From CAWIHA01 sp963835855 (GTDB lineage: Bacteria; Acidobacteriota; Terriglobia; Bryobacterales; Bryobacteraceae): DNA of 11,093 nt. The position numbers and the translations under genes were made by a program. Under the pieces are notes generated by a model. That model saw only the letters and a program-made list of their open reading frames with translations. It was not told the DNA's origin and made no database searches. This document shows positions 1-6,671 of this stretch, one piece after another. The stretch is from positions 1-11,093 of the forward strand of contig CAWIHA010000009.1 of the NCBI GenBank assembly GCA_963835855.1, written 5' to 3'. Numbering within the stretch: position 1 is the stretch's first letter; every line of letters starts with the position of its first letter.

Positions 1-1
1 C

Positions 2-727
2 CGCGGCCTGCGCTTTCGCTACGAGGACGGCACACAAGCGCTCGATGGAATCGATTTCGAAGTTTTTCCGGGAGAGACCGTAGCGCTGTTCGGCCCGAAC
101 GGATCGGGTAAGACCACGTTCGTGCACCACCTGAATGGCCTTTTGATGGGACAGGGAATCGTCAGGGTATGCGGGCTAACGGTCGGGAAAGGAACTCTCG
201 CGCAGGTCCGGCGGAAAATCGGGCTGGTTTTTCAGGATTCCGATGAGCAGCTATTCATGCCGACGGTGCTGGAGGATGTCGCATTCGGGCCGTTAAACCT
301 CGGGCTAGACATCGAATCGGCTCGATCAGCCGCGATCAAGGCGTTGAGGGAGGTGGGCATGGACGCCGCGCTCGCAAAAGCGCCGTATCACCTCAGCGCT
401 GGAGAGAAGAAGCGCGTAGCGCTGGCCGGCGTGCTCGCGATGCGGCCCGAGATCCTCGTCCTGGACGAGCCAACGACGTTCCTCGATCCGCCCGCCCGGC
501 GCGATCTCATGGAATTGCTCCGCCAGTTGCCGCAGACAAGACTCCTCGTCACTCACGACGCCTGGTTTGCGCGAGCGCTCGCGCAACGGGCGGTATTCTT
601 TCAAAAAGGAAGAATCGTTGCCGACGGCGCGGTCAGCGAGATGGTCGAGCGGTTTCGCTGGGACGCGTGGCCAGGCTCAGACGAGAACCGGTCCCGTAAA
701 TCTCAGGAATCGGCTGCGAGCTGCTGA
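2..727 (+). CDS. CbiO/EcfA-type ABC transporter ATP-binding protein, 5' end outside the window
   Basis: This is the ATPase of an energy-coupling-factor type importer, the group that takes up cobalt, nickel or vitamins. It acts on the cytoplasmic face of the membrane with a CbiQ/EcfT-like partner. The frame is open from base 2, giving 241 visible residues; probably only a few N-terminal residues are missing. Counting from base 2: aromatic Y7, Walker A GPNGSGKT at 31-38, Q-loop VFQDSDEQLF at about 76-85 followed by EDVAFGPLNLGL (a CbiO-family hallmark), signature LSAGEKKR at 131-138, Walker B ILVLDE at 151-156, and switch H185 in VTHD. The signature has Ala where LSGGE is usual, and the D-loop reads FLDP. 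The GTG at 122 cannot be the start because it lies just after Walker A. The substrate cannot be told: no membrane or substrate-binding partner is in view. The last 20 or so residues are a hydrophilic tail. Confidence 0.92.
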   Translation, partial: RGLRFRYEDGTQALDGIDFEVFPGETVALFGPNGSGKTTFVHHLNGLLMGQGIVRVCGLTVGKGTLAQVRRKIGLVFQDSDEQLFMPTVLEDVAFGPLNLGLDIESARSAAIKALREVGMDAALAKAPYHLSAGEKKRVALAGVLAMRPEILVLDEPTTFLDPPARRDLMELLRQLPQTRLLVTHDAWFARALAQRAVFFQKGRIVADGAVSEMVERFRWDAWPGSDENRSRKSQESAASC

Positions 728-773
728 AGAACGAGAGGCCAGACCGGCGCTTCACCCTTCCTGAGACCGGTTC

Positions 774-795
774 GAGTAAGTAAACTGACTTACTC
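774..795. terminator. Possible bidirectional hairpin between convergent genes
   Basis: GAGTAAGT (774-781) and ACTTACTC (788-795) form a perfect 8-bp inverted repeat around a 6-base loop. It lies between the ABC ATPase and the convergent small gene and overlaps the last codons of the latter. Its placement suits a shared terminator. The stem has only three G-C pairs and neither side has a clear T run, so the call is weak. Confidence 0.3.
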
Positions 796-1065
796 CTTGC
801 CCAGCTTCTTCCGGTATTCGGCCCAACGGCGCTTTTGCGCCACCGCAATGCGCTTCCGGGCCACCGCACTCAAGCGGCGCCTGGGCGCCGGTTGTGCCGG
901 TGCGCTTTCCCCGCCGGCGGCAGGCGGCTTTGCCTTGTGCAAGCCGAGCATTTTCTGCACCCGCTCGATCTGCTCTCCAATTCTTCGCTTCTGCGCTTCC
1001 AGACCTTCCAACGCCGCTGTCAGCAAGCTCTTGTCTGTTATCCTTCCACTGCGTCGTCTAGGCAT
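790..1065 (-). CDS. Small, highly basic protein of unknown function
   Basis: The protein has 91 residues. I place the start at the ATG at 1065-1063 (MPRRRSGR...), not the in-frame ATG at 1086, because a strong GGAGGT lies 6 bases before the former and falls inside the extra codons of the longer reading. Three parts are visible. Residues 1-10 are basic. Residues 12-42 are a charged, probably alpha-helical or coiled-coil stretch. After a Pro/Ala-rich linker (about 45-63) comes a very basic tail, PRRRLSAVARKRIAVAQKRR, followed by WAEYRKK. I associate this kind of tail (LSxxARKRIAxAQxxRW) with small uncharacterised proteins of Acidobacteria. Nucleic-acid binding is plausible from charge alone but is not shown. 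The gene follows dtd by 35 bp and is probably co-transcribed with it. Confidence 0.72.
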   Translation of the reverse strand: MPRRRSGRITDKSLLTAALEGLEAQKRRIGEQIERVQKMLGLHKAKPPAAGGESAPAQPAPRRRLSAVARKRIAVAQKRRWAEYRKKLGKE

Positions 1066-1071
1066 ATGGTC

Positions 1072-1077
1072 ACCTCC
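1072..1077 (-). promoter_or_regulatory. Strong ribosome binding site of the small basic protein gene
   Basis: On the minus strand the sequence reads GGAGGT, then GACCAT, then ATG. This is a near-perfect Shine-Dalgarno with 6-base spacing. It decides the start codon at 1065, and it contrasts with the weak or absent sites before most other genes here. Confidence 0.75.
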
Positions 1078-1100
1078 CTCCACCATACCATAAGATGAAG

Positions 1101-1556
1101 TTACTGCAACGGTTTTTTACCGGTCTCGCAGATAATAGTTACGGGGCCGTCATTGACAAGATAGACGGCCATCGCGGCCTGAAACACCCCGGTCTCCACG
1201 GCTACCTTTTTTGCCCTGCACGCAGCAACGAAATACTCATATAGCTCGCGGGCCTGTTCCTGAGGCGCGGCCGCGTCGAAACTTGGCCTGCGGCCTCGCC
1301 GGCAGTCGCCGTACAGCGTGAATTGAGATATCACGAGCACTTTGCCGCCGGCTTCGACGACGCTGCGGTTCATCTTACCGGCGCCGTCGGGAAAGATACG
1401 CAGGCCGGCGATTTTGTCCGCCAGATAATCGGCGTCGGTGTGCCTGTCCTCTCTCGCGATGCCGATCAGCACGACGAGACCTGTGCCGATGGCACCGGCG
1501 ACCTGGCCGGCGACCTCGACCCGGGCTTGGGTTACTCTCTGAATGACGGCGCGCAT
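1101..1556 (-). CDS. dtd: D-aminoacyl-tRNA deacylase
   Basis: DTD hydrolyses D-amino acids (and glycine from tRNA-Ala) wrongly attached to tRNA, a cytoplasmic proofreading step. At 151 residues it has the usual family length. It opens with MRAVIQRVTQARVEV, typical of DTD. It carries both active-site motifs: SQFTLYGD at 77-84 and NDGPVT at 135-140, the latter holding the Gly-cisPro that excludes L-amino acids. The ATG at 1556-1554 matches the family N-terminus. Its start is only 21 bp from that of the divergent sugar kinase, so their promoters must overlap each other or the opposing gene. The small basic protein gene follows 35 bp downstream on the same strand. Nothing in the sequence is unusual. 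Confidence 0.96.
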   Translation of the reverse strand: MRAVIQRVTQARVEVAGQVAGAIGTGLVVLIGIAREDRHTDADYLADKIAGLRIFPDGAGKMNRSVVEAGGKVLVISQFTLYGDCRRGRRPSFDAAAPQEQARELYEYFVAACRAKKVAVETGVFQAAMAVYLVNDGPVTIICETGKKPLQ

Positions 1557-1560
1557 ATGC

Positions 1561-1566
1561 TATAAG
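1561..1566 (+). promoter_or_regulatory. Possible extended -10 box of the GHMP kinase gene
   Basis: TATAAG at 1561-1566 is preceded by TG one base away (TGCTATAAG), the form of an extended -10. I see no good -35. Transcription would begin near 1573-1574, leaving a leader of about 4-5 bases before the GTG at 1578 and no room for a Shine-Dalgarno. An in-frame stop at 1569-1571 rules out an earlier start codon. Confidence 0.4.
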
Positions 1567-1577
1567 TGTAAGCTGCT

Positions 1578-2612
1578 GTGAGGCCCAGAAAAATCGAGAC
1601 CTACGCTTACGCCCGCGCCGGCCTTCTCGGCAACCCCAGCGATGGTTATTACGGCAAGACGATATCGTTTCTGGTCCGCAACTTCCGCGCGCGAGTGCTG
1701 CTCTGCCCCAGCGCCCGGCTCGAAATCAAGCCCGCTAAGGCGGATCTGGCTGTCTTCGGGAGTTTGGCCGATTTGTATCAGACCACCCGCTGGCGCGGGT
1801 ACTACGGCGGAGTCCGGCTAATTCAGGCGCTGCTGGTCCGGTTCATGGATTATTGCCGGGAAAGCAGGATTCATCTCCCGGATCGTAAGTTCACCATCGA
1901 GTACGAATCCGACATTCCGATGCGGCTGGGACTGGGAGGATCGAGCGCAATCATTACCGCCGCCCTCCGGGCCCTGAGCAAGTTTTTCGAGGTGGACATT
2001 CCGCTCCCGGTGATGGCTAACCTCGTGCTCGAGACCGAAACCAAGGAACTCGGCGTTCCCGCGGGCTTGCAGGACCGGGTGATCCAGGCATACGAAGGCT
2101 TGGTCTCGATGGATTTCTCCAAGGAGCTTATGGAGCGCGATGGTTACGGACGTTACGAGCCGCTCGACCCGGCACTGTTGCCCAACCTCTACCTCGCTTA
2201 CCGTACGTCGCTGAGCGAGGGCACGGAAGTTTTTCATGACAATCTCCGGGAGCGCTGGCGCGCCGGCGAGCCCCTGGTTGTGGAAGCCATGCGGACCTGG
2301 GCTGCGTATGCTGAGCAGGGCCGCGAGGCGCTGCTCCGCCGCGATTACGAGTTGCTCGGCCGGCTCATCGACGCGAACTTCGACCTGCGGGCCCGGATTT
2401 ACCGCATCAGCGATGGCAACGTCGAGATGATCCGCACGGCGCGCCGGGCCGGCGCGACGTCGAACTTCGCTGGTTCGGGCGGAGCCGTCGTGGGAACTTA
2501 CACGGATCGCGCGATGTATGAGGAACTGGTTCGCGCCATGCGGCCGCTGGGCGTAGCAGTGATCCAGCCGTTGGTGACGCCGGCCGGGGCGCCGCGGACG
2601 CGCTCAGGCTGA
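1578..2612 (+). CDS. GHMP-family sugar kinase, glucuronokinase-like
   Basis: The protein has 344 residues and starts at GTG, the first possible start after an in-frame stop at 1569. GHMP kinases phosphorylate small molecules with ATP. Motifs in order: ARAGLLGNPSDGYYGKTIS at 12-30 (substrate side), PMRLGLGGSSA at 114-124 (phosphate-binding loop), LGVPAGLQDRVIQAYEGLV at 158-176 containing the likely catalytic Asp166, and SNFAGSGGAVVG at 295-306 (third GHMP motif). The first and third of these, together with YYGGVR at 75-80 and NFDLR at 267-271, match plant glucuronokinase as I remember it. That enzyme makes glucuronate-1-phosphate, a precursor of UDP-glucuronate. Heptose-7-phosphate kinase (HddA type) is the main alternative and cannot be excluded. 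No nucleotidyltransferase partner is in the window. purM follows after 44 bp. Confidence 0.85.
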   Translation: MRPRKIETYAYARAGLLGNPSDGYYGKTISFLVRNFRARVLLCPSARLEIKPAKADLAVFGSLADLYQTTRWRGYYGGVRLIQALLVRFMDYCRESRIHLPDRKFTIEYESDIPMRLGLGGSSAIITAALRALSKFFEVDIPLPVMANLVLETETKELGVPAGLQDRVIQAYEGLVSMDFSKELMERDGYGRYEPLDPALLPNLYLAYRTSLSEGTEVFHDNLRERWRAGEPLVVEAMRTWAAYAEQGREALLRRDYELLGRLIDANFDLRARIYRISDGNVEMIRTARRAGATSNFAGSGGAVVGTYTDRAMYEELVRAMRPLGVAVIQPLVTPAGAPRTRSG

Positions 2613-2633
2613 AGCGCATCCAAGTGTTGTCGA

Positions 2634-2639
2634 TATACT
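2634..2639 (+). promoter_or_regulatory. purM: Possible -10 box before purM
   Basis: TATACT at 2634-2639 lies in the 44-bp gap between the kinase and purM. It is one base from consensus, but no convincing -35 is present. It would start transcription near 2646, about 10 bases before the ATG at 2657. purM may instead be read through from the kinase gene. Confidence 0.3.
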
Positions 2640-2656
2640 AGAGAATCCTACCGACG

Positions 2657-3700
2657 ATGATGCAAAAGATCGTCCGCTATAAGGACGCCGGCGTCGATAT
2701 CGATGAAGCCGAGCGCGCCGTCTCTCACATTAAACGGCTCGCCAGGCAGACCTTCACGCCCGCTGTTCTTACTGACATCGGCGCGTTTGGCGCGGGCTAT
2801 CAGCTCTCTGGCTGGACGAAGCCAGTGCTCGTGAGCTCGGCCGACGGCGTCGGCACAAAGCTGAAAATCGCGTTCCTCACCGGCCGCCACAACACCGTGG
2901 GCCAGGATCTGGTGAACCACTGCGTCAACGATATCGGCGTGCTGGGAGCTACGCCGCTGTTCTTCCTGGACTATTTCGCAACGGGTAGGCTCGAAGCCGA
3001 TGTGGCGCGCGACGTGATCTCCGGCCTGGCGGAAGGGTGCCGCGCGAACGGCTGCGCGCTCATTGGAGGCGAGACCGCAGAAATGCCCGGCCTCTACGCC
3101 GATGGCGAGTACGACCTGGCCGGTTTCATCGTGGGCGCCGTCGAGCGGAACCGCATGCTGACCGGCGCGGCGATTCGCGCCGGCGACTTGCTCATCGGCC
3201 TGCCTTCGACCGGCCTGCACACGAACGGATATTCGCTCGCCCGCAAGCTGCTGATCGAGATCGCAAAGTATGATGCGAGGACGTTCCTGCCCGAGCTAGG
3301 CTCGACGGTGGGCGACGAACTGCTCAAAATTCACCGGAGCTATTTCGCGCCCCTTCAGAGGCTGCTAGCCGAGGGCTGGCTGAAGGGCGCTGCGCACATC
3401 ACGGGCGGCGGCATGACGGACAATATCCCGCGCATCCTGCCCGCGGGCCTGAGCGCTGAGATCGATACCGCGAGCTGGCCTGTGCCGCCTGTTTTTGCGC
3501 TTTTGCAACGCCTCGGCAATATTCCCGACCCCGATTACCGGCGAACGTTCAATCTCGGGATCGGCATGGTGCTCGTGATCGCACAACGCAACCTGACGCG
3601 GGCGCGCAGCACGCTGGAGCGATTGGGCGAGACCCCCTATGAAATCGGACGCGTCGTCGCGCTGAAGCGCGGCGCGCGATCGCGCGTGAAGTATTTATGA
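2657..3700 (+). CDS. purM: Phosphoribosylformylglycinamidine cyclo-ligase (AIR synthetase)
   Basis: PurM closes the imidazole ring, converting FGAM to AIR with ATP, at the fifth step of purine synthesis in the cytoplasm. The 347-residue length is normal. The ATP-binding and structural motifs are present in order: VSSADGVGTKLKIAF at 59-73, CVNDIGVLGATPLFFLDYFA at 89-108, GGETAEMPG at 137-145, YDLAGFIVG at 152-160, then STGLHTNGYSLAR and HITGGGMTDNIPR further on. ATG occurs twice in succession (2657 and 2660); either could be used, and no strong Shine-Dalgarno distinguishes them. The stop codon overlaps the purN start, so the two genes form one operon and are probably translationally coupled. 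Confidence 0.97.
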   Translation: MMQKIVRYKDAGVDIDEAERAVSHIKRLARQTFTPAVLTDIGAFGAGYQLSGWTKPVLVSSADGVGTKLKIAFLTGRHNTVGQDLVNHCVNDIGVLGATPLFFLDYFATGRLEADVARDVISGLAEGCRANGCALIGGETAEMPGLYADGEYDLAGFIVGAVERNRMLTGAAIRAGDLLIGLPSTGLHTNGYSLARKLLIEIAKYDARTFLPELGSTVGDELLKIHRSYFAPLQRLLAEGWLKGAAHITGGGMTDNIPRILPAGLSAEIDTASWPVPPVFALLQRLGNIPDPDYRRTFNLGIGMVLVIAQRNLTRARSTLERLGETPYEIGRVVALKRGARSRVKYL

Positions 3701-4317
3701 TGAAACGTCTCGGTATTCTGCTTTCGGGCCGCGGCTCGAATTTCGAAGCCATCGCCAACAGCGTTCAAGCCGGGCGCATCAGCGCTGAAATCGCCGTCGT
3801 GATCTCGAACCGGCCGGAAGCCCGCGGCCTGGAAATCGCACGGCAGCGCGGACTCAATGCCGTGTGCATTCCATCGAAGGGATTGGATCGCGAGGTCTAC
3901 GACCGCATGGTCGCCGCCGAGCTTCGGAAGAGCCGCGTGGACCTGGTGTGCCTGGCGGGCTTCATGCGCCTGCTCAGCGCGTATTTCGTCCGCGAGTTCC
4001 CGCGGCGCATCCTTAACGTTCACCCTTCATTACTGCCCGCATTTCCCGGCCTCGACGCCCAACACCAGGCGTTCGATCACGGCGTCAAAATCAGCGGCTG
4101 CACGGTGCACTTTGTGGATGAGTTTCTCGACGCGGGGCCGATCATCATTCAAGCAGCCGTGCCCGTGCTCGACGAGGATACGGTTGATTCGCTCTCGGCG
4201 CGAATTCTCGAGCAGGAGCACCGCATTTACACCGAGGCCATCTGCATCGTGCTTTCGGAGAAGTTCCGCATCGAGGGCCGCCGGGTGATCGTCGGGAATG
4301 GCGCGGCGGGCTCCTAG
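3697..4317 (+). CDS. purN: Phosphoribosylglycinamide formyltransferase, folate-dependent
   Basis: PurN transfers a formyl group from 10-formyl-tetrahydrofolate to GAR, giving FGAR, the third step of purine synthesis. At 206 residues it has the usual size. LLSGRGSNFEAIA at 8-20 is the phosphate-binding N-terminus. CLAGFMRLLS follows at 85-94. The catalytic set is complete: N107 and H109 in NVHPSLLPAFPG, and D145 in DEFLDAGPI. After that Gly the usual GLHTH is replaced by GLDAQHQAF, a small departure near the active site. The start overlaps the purM stop in ATGATGA, so initiation at 3697 or 3700 gives almost the same protein. The last 15 or so residues are a poorly conserved tail. The membrane-protein gene starts 30 bp downstream. 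Confidence 0.96.
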   Translation: MMKRLGILLSGRGSNFEAIANSVQAGRISAEIAVVISNRPEARGLEIARQRGLNAVCIPSKGLDREVYDRMVAAELRKSRVDLVCLAGFMRLLSAYFVREFPRRILNVHPSLLPAFPGLDAQHQAFDHGVKISGCTVHFVDEFLDAGPIIIQAAVPVLDEDTVDSLSARILEQEHRIYTEAICIVLSEKFRIEGRRVIVGNGAAGS

Positions 4318-4347
4318 GACCGCGCCAGCCGCAGGGCAGCATGTCAC

Positions 4348-6579
4348 ATGAAACGCAAACAAGGGAAGAAGCATTTTGCCCCAGCATCGCAGTCAAGCTT
4401 TGGGGCGCCGCCCGCACCGGCTGCGGCGCCGATCGTTTCTGCGACTAAGTGGCGCTGGTACGGCAGCGATCGCATAACCCGTGCTTACCGGCTTACTCTG
4501 CTGATCGCAGGCTTGCTGTACACGACTCTCTCCCTGACGCCGTCATCCTATGGGATTGTCCTCGCACAACTCGGGGCACCAAATGCCGCGCCCCTATGGG
4601 GTGAGCCGCGCCCAATCCGCTCCGACGAATGGGGGTGGGGCACGCCCTATGTTCAGGCAGCAGTCAACAACCACTTCGAGCGCATCAACCACACGTCGTT
4701 TTACCGGGAAGACCTGCGCAATATCAACGCGTTGCCCCTGAAGGACTGGGGCCTGCTGTTCAAACCGCAGTTCTGGCTTTTCTTTGTGGCGCCGCCGACG
4801 ATAGCATTCTCCGCGTACTGGGCGCTGATGATGTGCGGCTTCCTGGCCGGCTATCACCTGCTGTTTCGAGAGCTCGGCGCAGATTCCTTTTGGGCGGTCT
4901 GCGCGAGCCTCGCACTCTACTTCTGCGGGTTCACGCAGTTCTGGTGGACGACGGTCGGTCCGCTCCTTGTCATCCTTCCCTGGGTTGCATGGATCGTTCT
5001 CAAACCCCTCCGACCGCTGGTGAAGACTGCGCTTCTGGCGTGGACTGTTCCAGTCTGGGTGATCGCGTGGCTGTATCCGCCCCTTATAATCTCGTCGGCG
5101 CTGGGTATCGTCGTTTTGGCGGTGGCCGTGCGACGCAACCTGCTCACGTCCATCCGCGAGGCGGCGGCAATCTCCGCTGGAACCCTGATTGCGGCGGCCG
5201 TGGTCTACGGCTACTATGCGGACCTCATTCCGGTGATGTTGCACACGGTCTACCCGGGCCACCGGTATTCACCGTCCGGAACGGTCCCGCTTTCCATGTG
5301 GGCATCCCAGTTCTTTCCATTCCTGACTTTCACATTGCGAGACTACCGGAATCTGGTATGGCCCAACATTTGTGAAACGGCGACCGCGGGCAGTTACCTG
5401 CCCCTGCTGACCGTATGCGTGCTGAGGTATGACGCTCTGCGCGATCGGCGCTATTGGCCGCTGCTATTAAAGTTACTGCCCCTGCTTGGCGTCTTTGCAC
5501 TGATCACCCTCTGGCAGATCGCCCCGGCTCCTAATTGGATCGGGCATGTCCTGATGTGGGATATTGCGGTCGCGCACCGCCTGATGTACCTTTCGGGCCT
5601 GCTGCTAGTGGTTGCCTGCCTCCTCCTCTGGCGTGAGGATCTGATCTCGGTGACGCCTGGGCGTGCAGCATTGTTTGTGCTCCTTGGACCGGTCGCGTCA
5701 TGGATCGCCAAAGAGCAACTGTTCCACGTGGCTCCCGCAGACTGCCGGTTCGATCTTGCCTTGTGCGGTGCCGCGGCGGTAGCCGCTGCTGCCCTCGTCT
5801 GGATTCCTGATCGAGCGCGACGCGGGACGATTCTTGCGACGGTCGCGCTGCTGAATATCGCCGCATTTGCGCGCTTCAACCCCGTGCAGCCGGCCGGGCC
5901 GATCTTCCACGTGCCCGAAACACAAGTCATTCGCAGCCTGAGGCGGCAGGCCGCCGAAACGCCGGGCGGCTACCTCGTCACCCCGGGCTACTTTGGATCG
6001 ATCTTGAACGGCCTCGGCTTCAGGTCCGTGTCGCACTTTCTAGTCTCTCCGCAGCTCGGGATCTTCCGGAGGTATTTTCCTTCCATGAAGGCAGAGGAGT
6101 TCAACACGGTCTTCAACCGTCACGCGCACATCCAATTGACCGAAGAGCCAGTACCCTACAGCCCGCAGGACGATGTGATCCGAGTTCCCAGATGGGCTTT
6201 TGAGCCTGTGCGGAACAGCAGGAGGATCGTCGTGGAGAAGCCATCAGCCGCAGCGTGCTCCGGGAAGCCGGGAGGCGCCGTGGACAGCATCGTGGTGCAG
6301 GGAAATCAAATCGTGATCGCCGGGTGGGCTCCTTGGATCGGGGAAGCCGCGAGCCAGCAGATTCTTGTTCTCAGCGGGCGTCCGATCGAGGCGAGGATTT
6401 CGACGATTGAACGTCCGGACGTAGTAGAAGCTTTGCGGAATTATGGTCTCGGGAAGTCGGGGTTTCGGGTGGTTCTATCGAGCGCGGACCGCCGGCCGGT
6501 CTTGGCGGAAGCCTTGAGCTTGCTCGCTGAAGGGACCATCGATGGCGCCACCGTGCTGCACGGGTGCAGGGAACGGTAA
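4348..6579 (+). CDS. Large polytopic membrane protein with IRSDEW motif and beta-rich C-terminal tail
   Basis: The protein has 743 residues. A basic, Pro/Ala-rich N-terminus (1-45) precedes a first membrane helix at about 47-63. The following loop holds GEPRPIRSDEWGWGTP (85-100). About ten or more further hydrophobic segments run to roughly residue 507, for example 142-168, 183-220, 228-262, 275-295, 372-390, 404-428, 438-453, 468-486 and 493-507. The rest is soluble. Residues 645-710 look like a small beta-rich module (VVQGNQIVIAGWAP...RPDVVEAL...GKSGFRVVL) of a kind I know from surface-glycan proteins. The helix count and acidic residues in the first outer loop resemble GT-C glycosyltransferases and the uncharacterised RSDEW membrane families (DUF7657-like), but I cannot name a reaction. 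It starts 30 bp after purN with only a weak AGGG upstream; no earlier in-frame ATG is plausible. Confidence 0.82.
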   Translation: MKRKQGKKHFAPASQSSFGAPPAPAAAPIVSATKWRWYGSDRITRAYRLTLLIAGLLYTTLSLTPSSYGIVLAQLGAPNAAPLWGEPRPIRSDEWGWGTPYVQAAVNNHFERINHTSFYREDLRNINALPLKDWGLLFKPQFWLFFVAPPTIAFSAYWALMMCGFLAGYHLLFRELGADSFWAVCASLALYFCGFTQFWWTTVGPLLVILPWVAWIVLKPLRPLVKTALLAWTVPVWVIAWLYPPLIISSALGIVVLAVAVRRNLLTSIREAAAISAGTLIAAAVVYGYYADLIPVMLHTVYPGHRYSPSGTVPLSMWASQFFPFLTFTLRDYRNLVWPNICETATAGSYLPLLTVCVLRYDALRDRRYWPLLLKLLPLLGVFALITLWQIAPAPNWIGHVLMWDIAVAHRLMYLSGLLLVVACLLLWREDLISVTPGRAALFVLLGPVASWIAKEQLFHVAPADCRFDLALCGAAAVAAAALVWIPDRARRGTILATVALLNIAAFARFNPVQPAGPIFHVPETQVIRSLRRQAAETPGGYLVTPGYFGSILNGLGFRSVSHFLVSPQLGIFRRYFPSMKAEEFNTVFNRHAHIQLTEEPVPYSPQDDVIRVPRWAFEPVRNSRRIVVEKPSAAACSGKPGGAVDSIVVQGNQIVIAGWAPWIGEAASQQILVLSGRPIEARISTIERPDVVEALRNYGLGKSGFRVVLSSADRRPVLAEALSLLAEGTIDGATVLHGCRER

Positions 6580-6658
6580 TCGGCGGGTTCAGGGCGGAGC
6601 CTGACTGCTGCCAGTGGCGTTCTTGGCTTTGATCACGGTGTCACACATCCTTGCCGAG

Positions 6659-6664
6659 TATAAT
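6659..6664 (+). promoter_or_regulatory. Consensus -10 box of the methyltransferase gene
   Basis: TATAAT at 6659-6664 is a perfect -10 hexamer in the gap after the membrane-protein gene. Exactly 7 bases separate it from the GTG at 6672, so transcription could start on the start codon itself, giving a leaderless mRNA. No good -35 is visible at 16-18 bp. Confidence 0.45.
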
Positions 6665-6671
6665 TTGTGTG

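Noticed and set aside
1081..1115. Separate promoter (TTGCAG, 16 bp, TATGGT) for the small basic protein gene
   Set aside because: The predicted transcript would start within or right beside the Shine-Dalgarno, and the 35-bp distance from dtd fits co-transcription better.
4594..5262. 222-codon minus-strand frame within the membrane-protein gene
   Set aside because: The composition is Arg/Gln/His-rich with no domain, typical of an antisense shadow of a hydrophobic gene.
6589..6604. TCAGG/CCTGA hairpin after the membrane-protein gene as a terminator
   Set aside because: Only a 5-bp stem with no T run after it; it could easily occur by chance.
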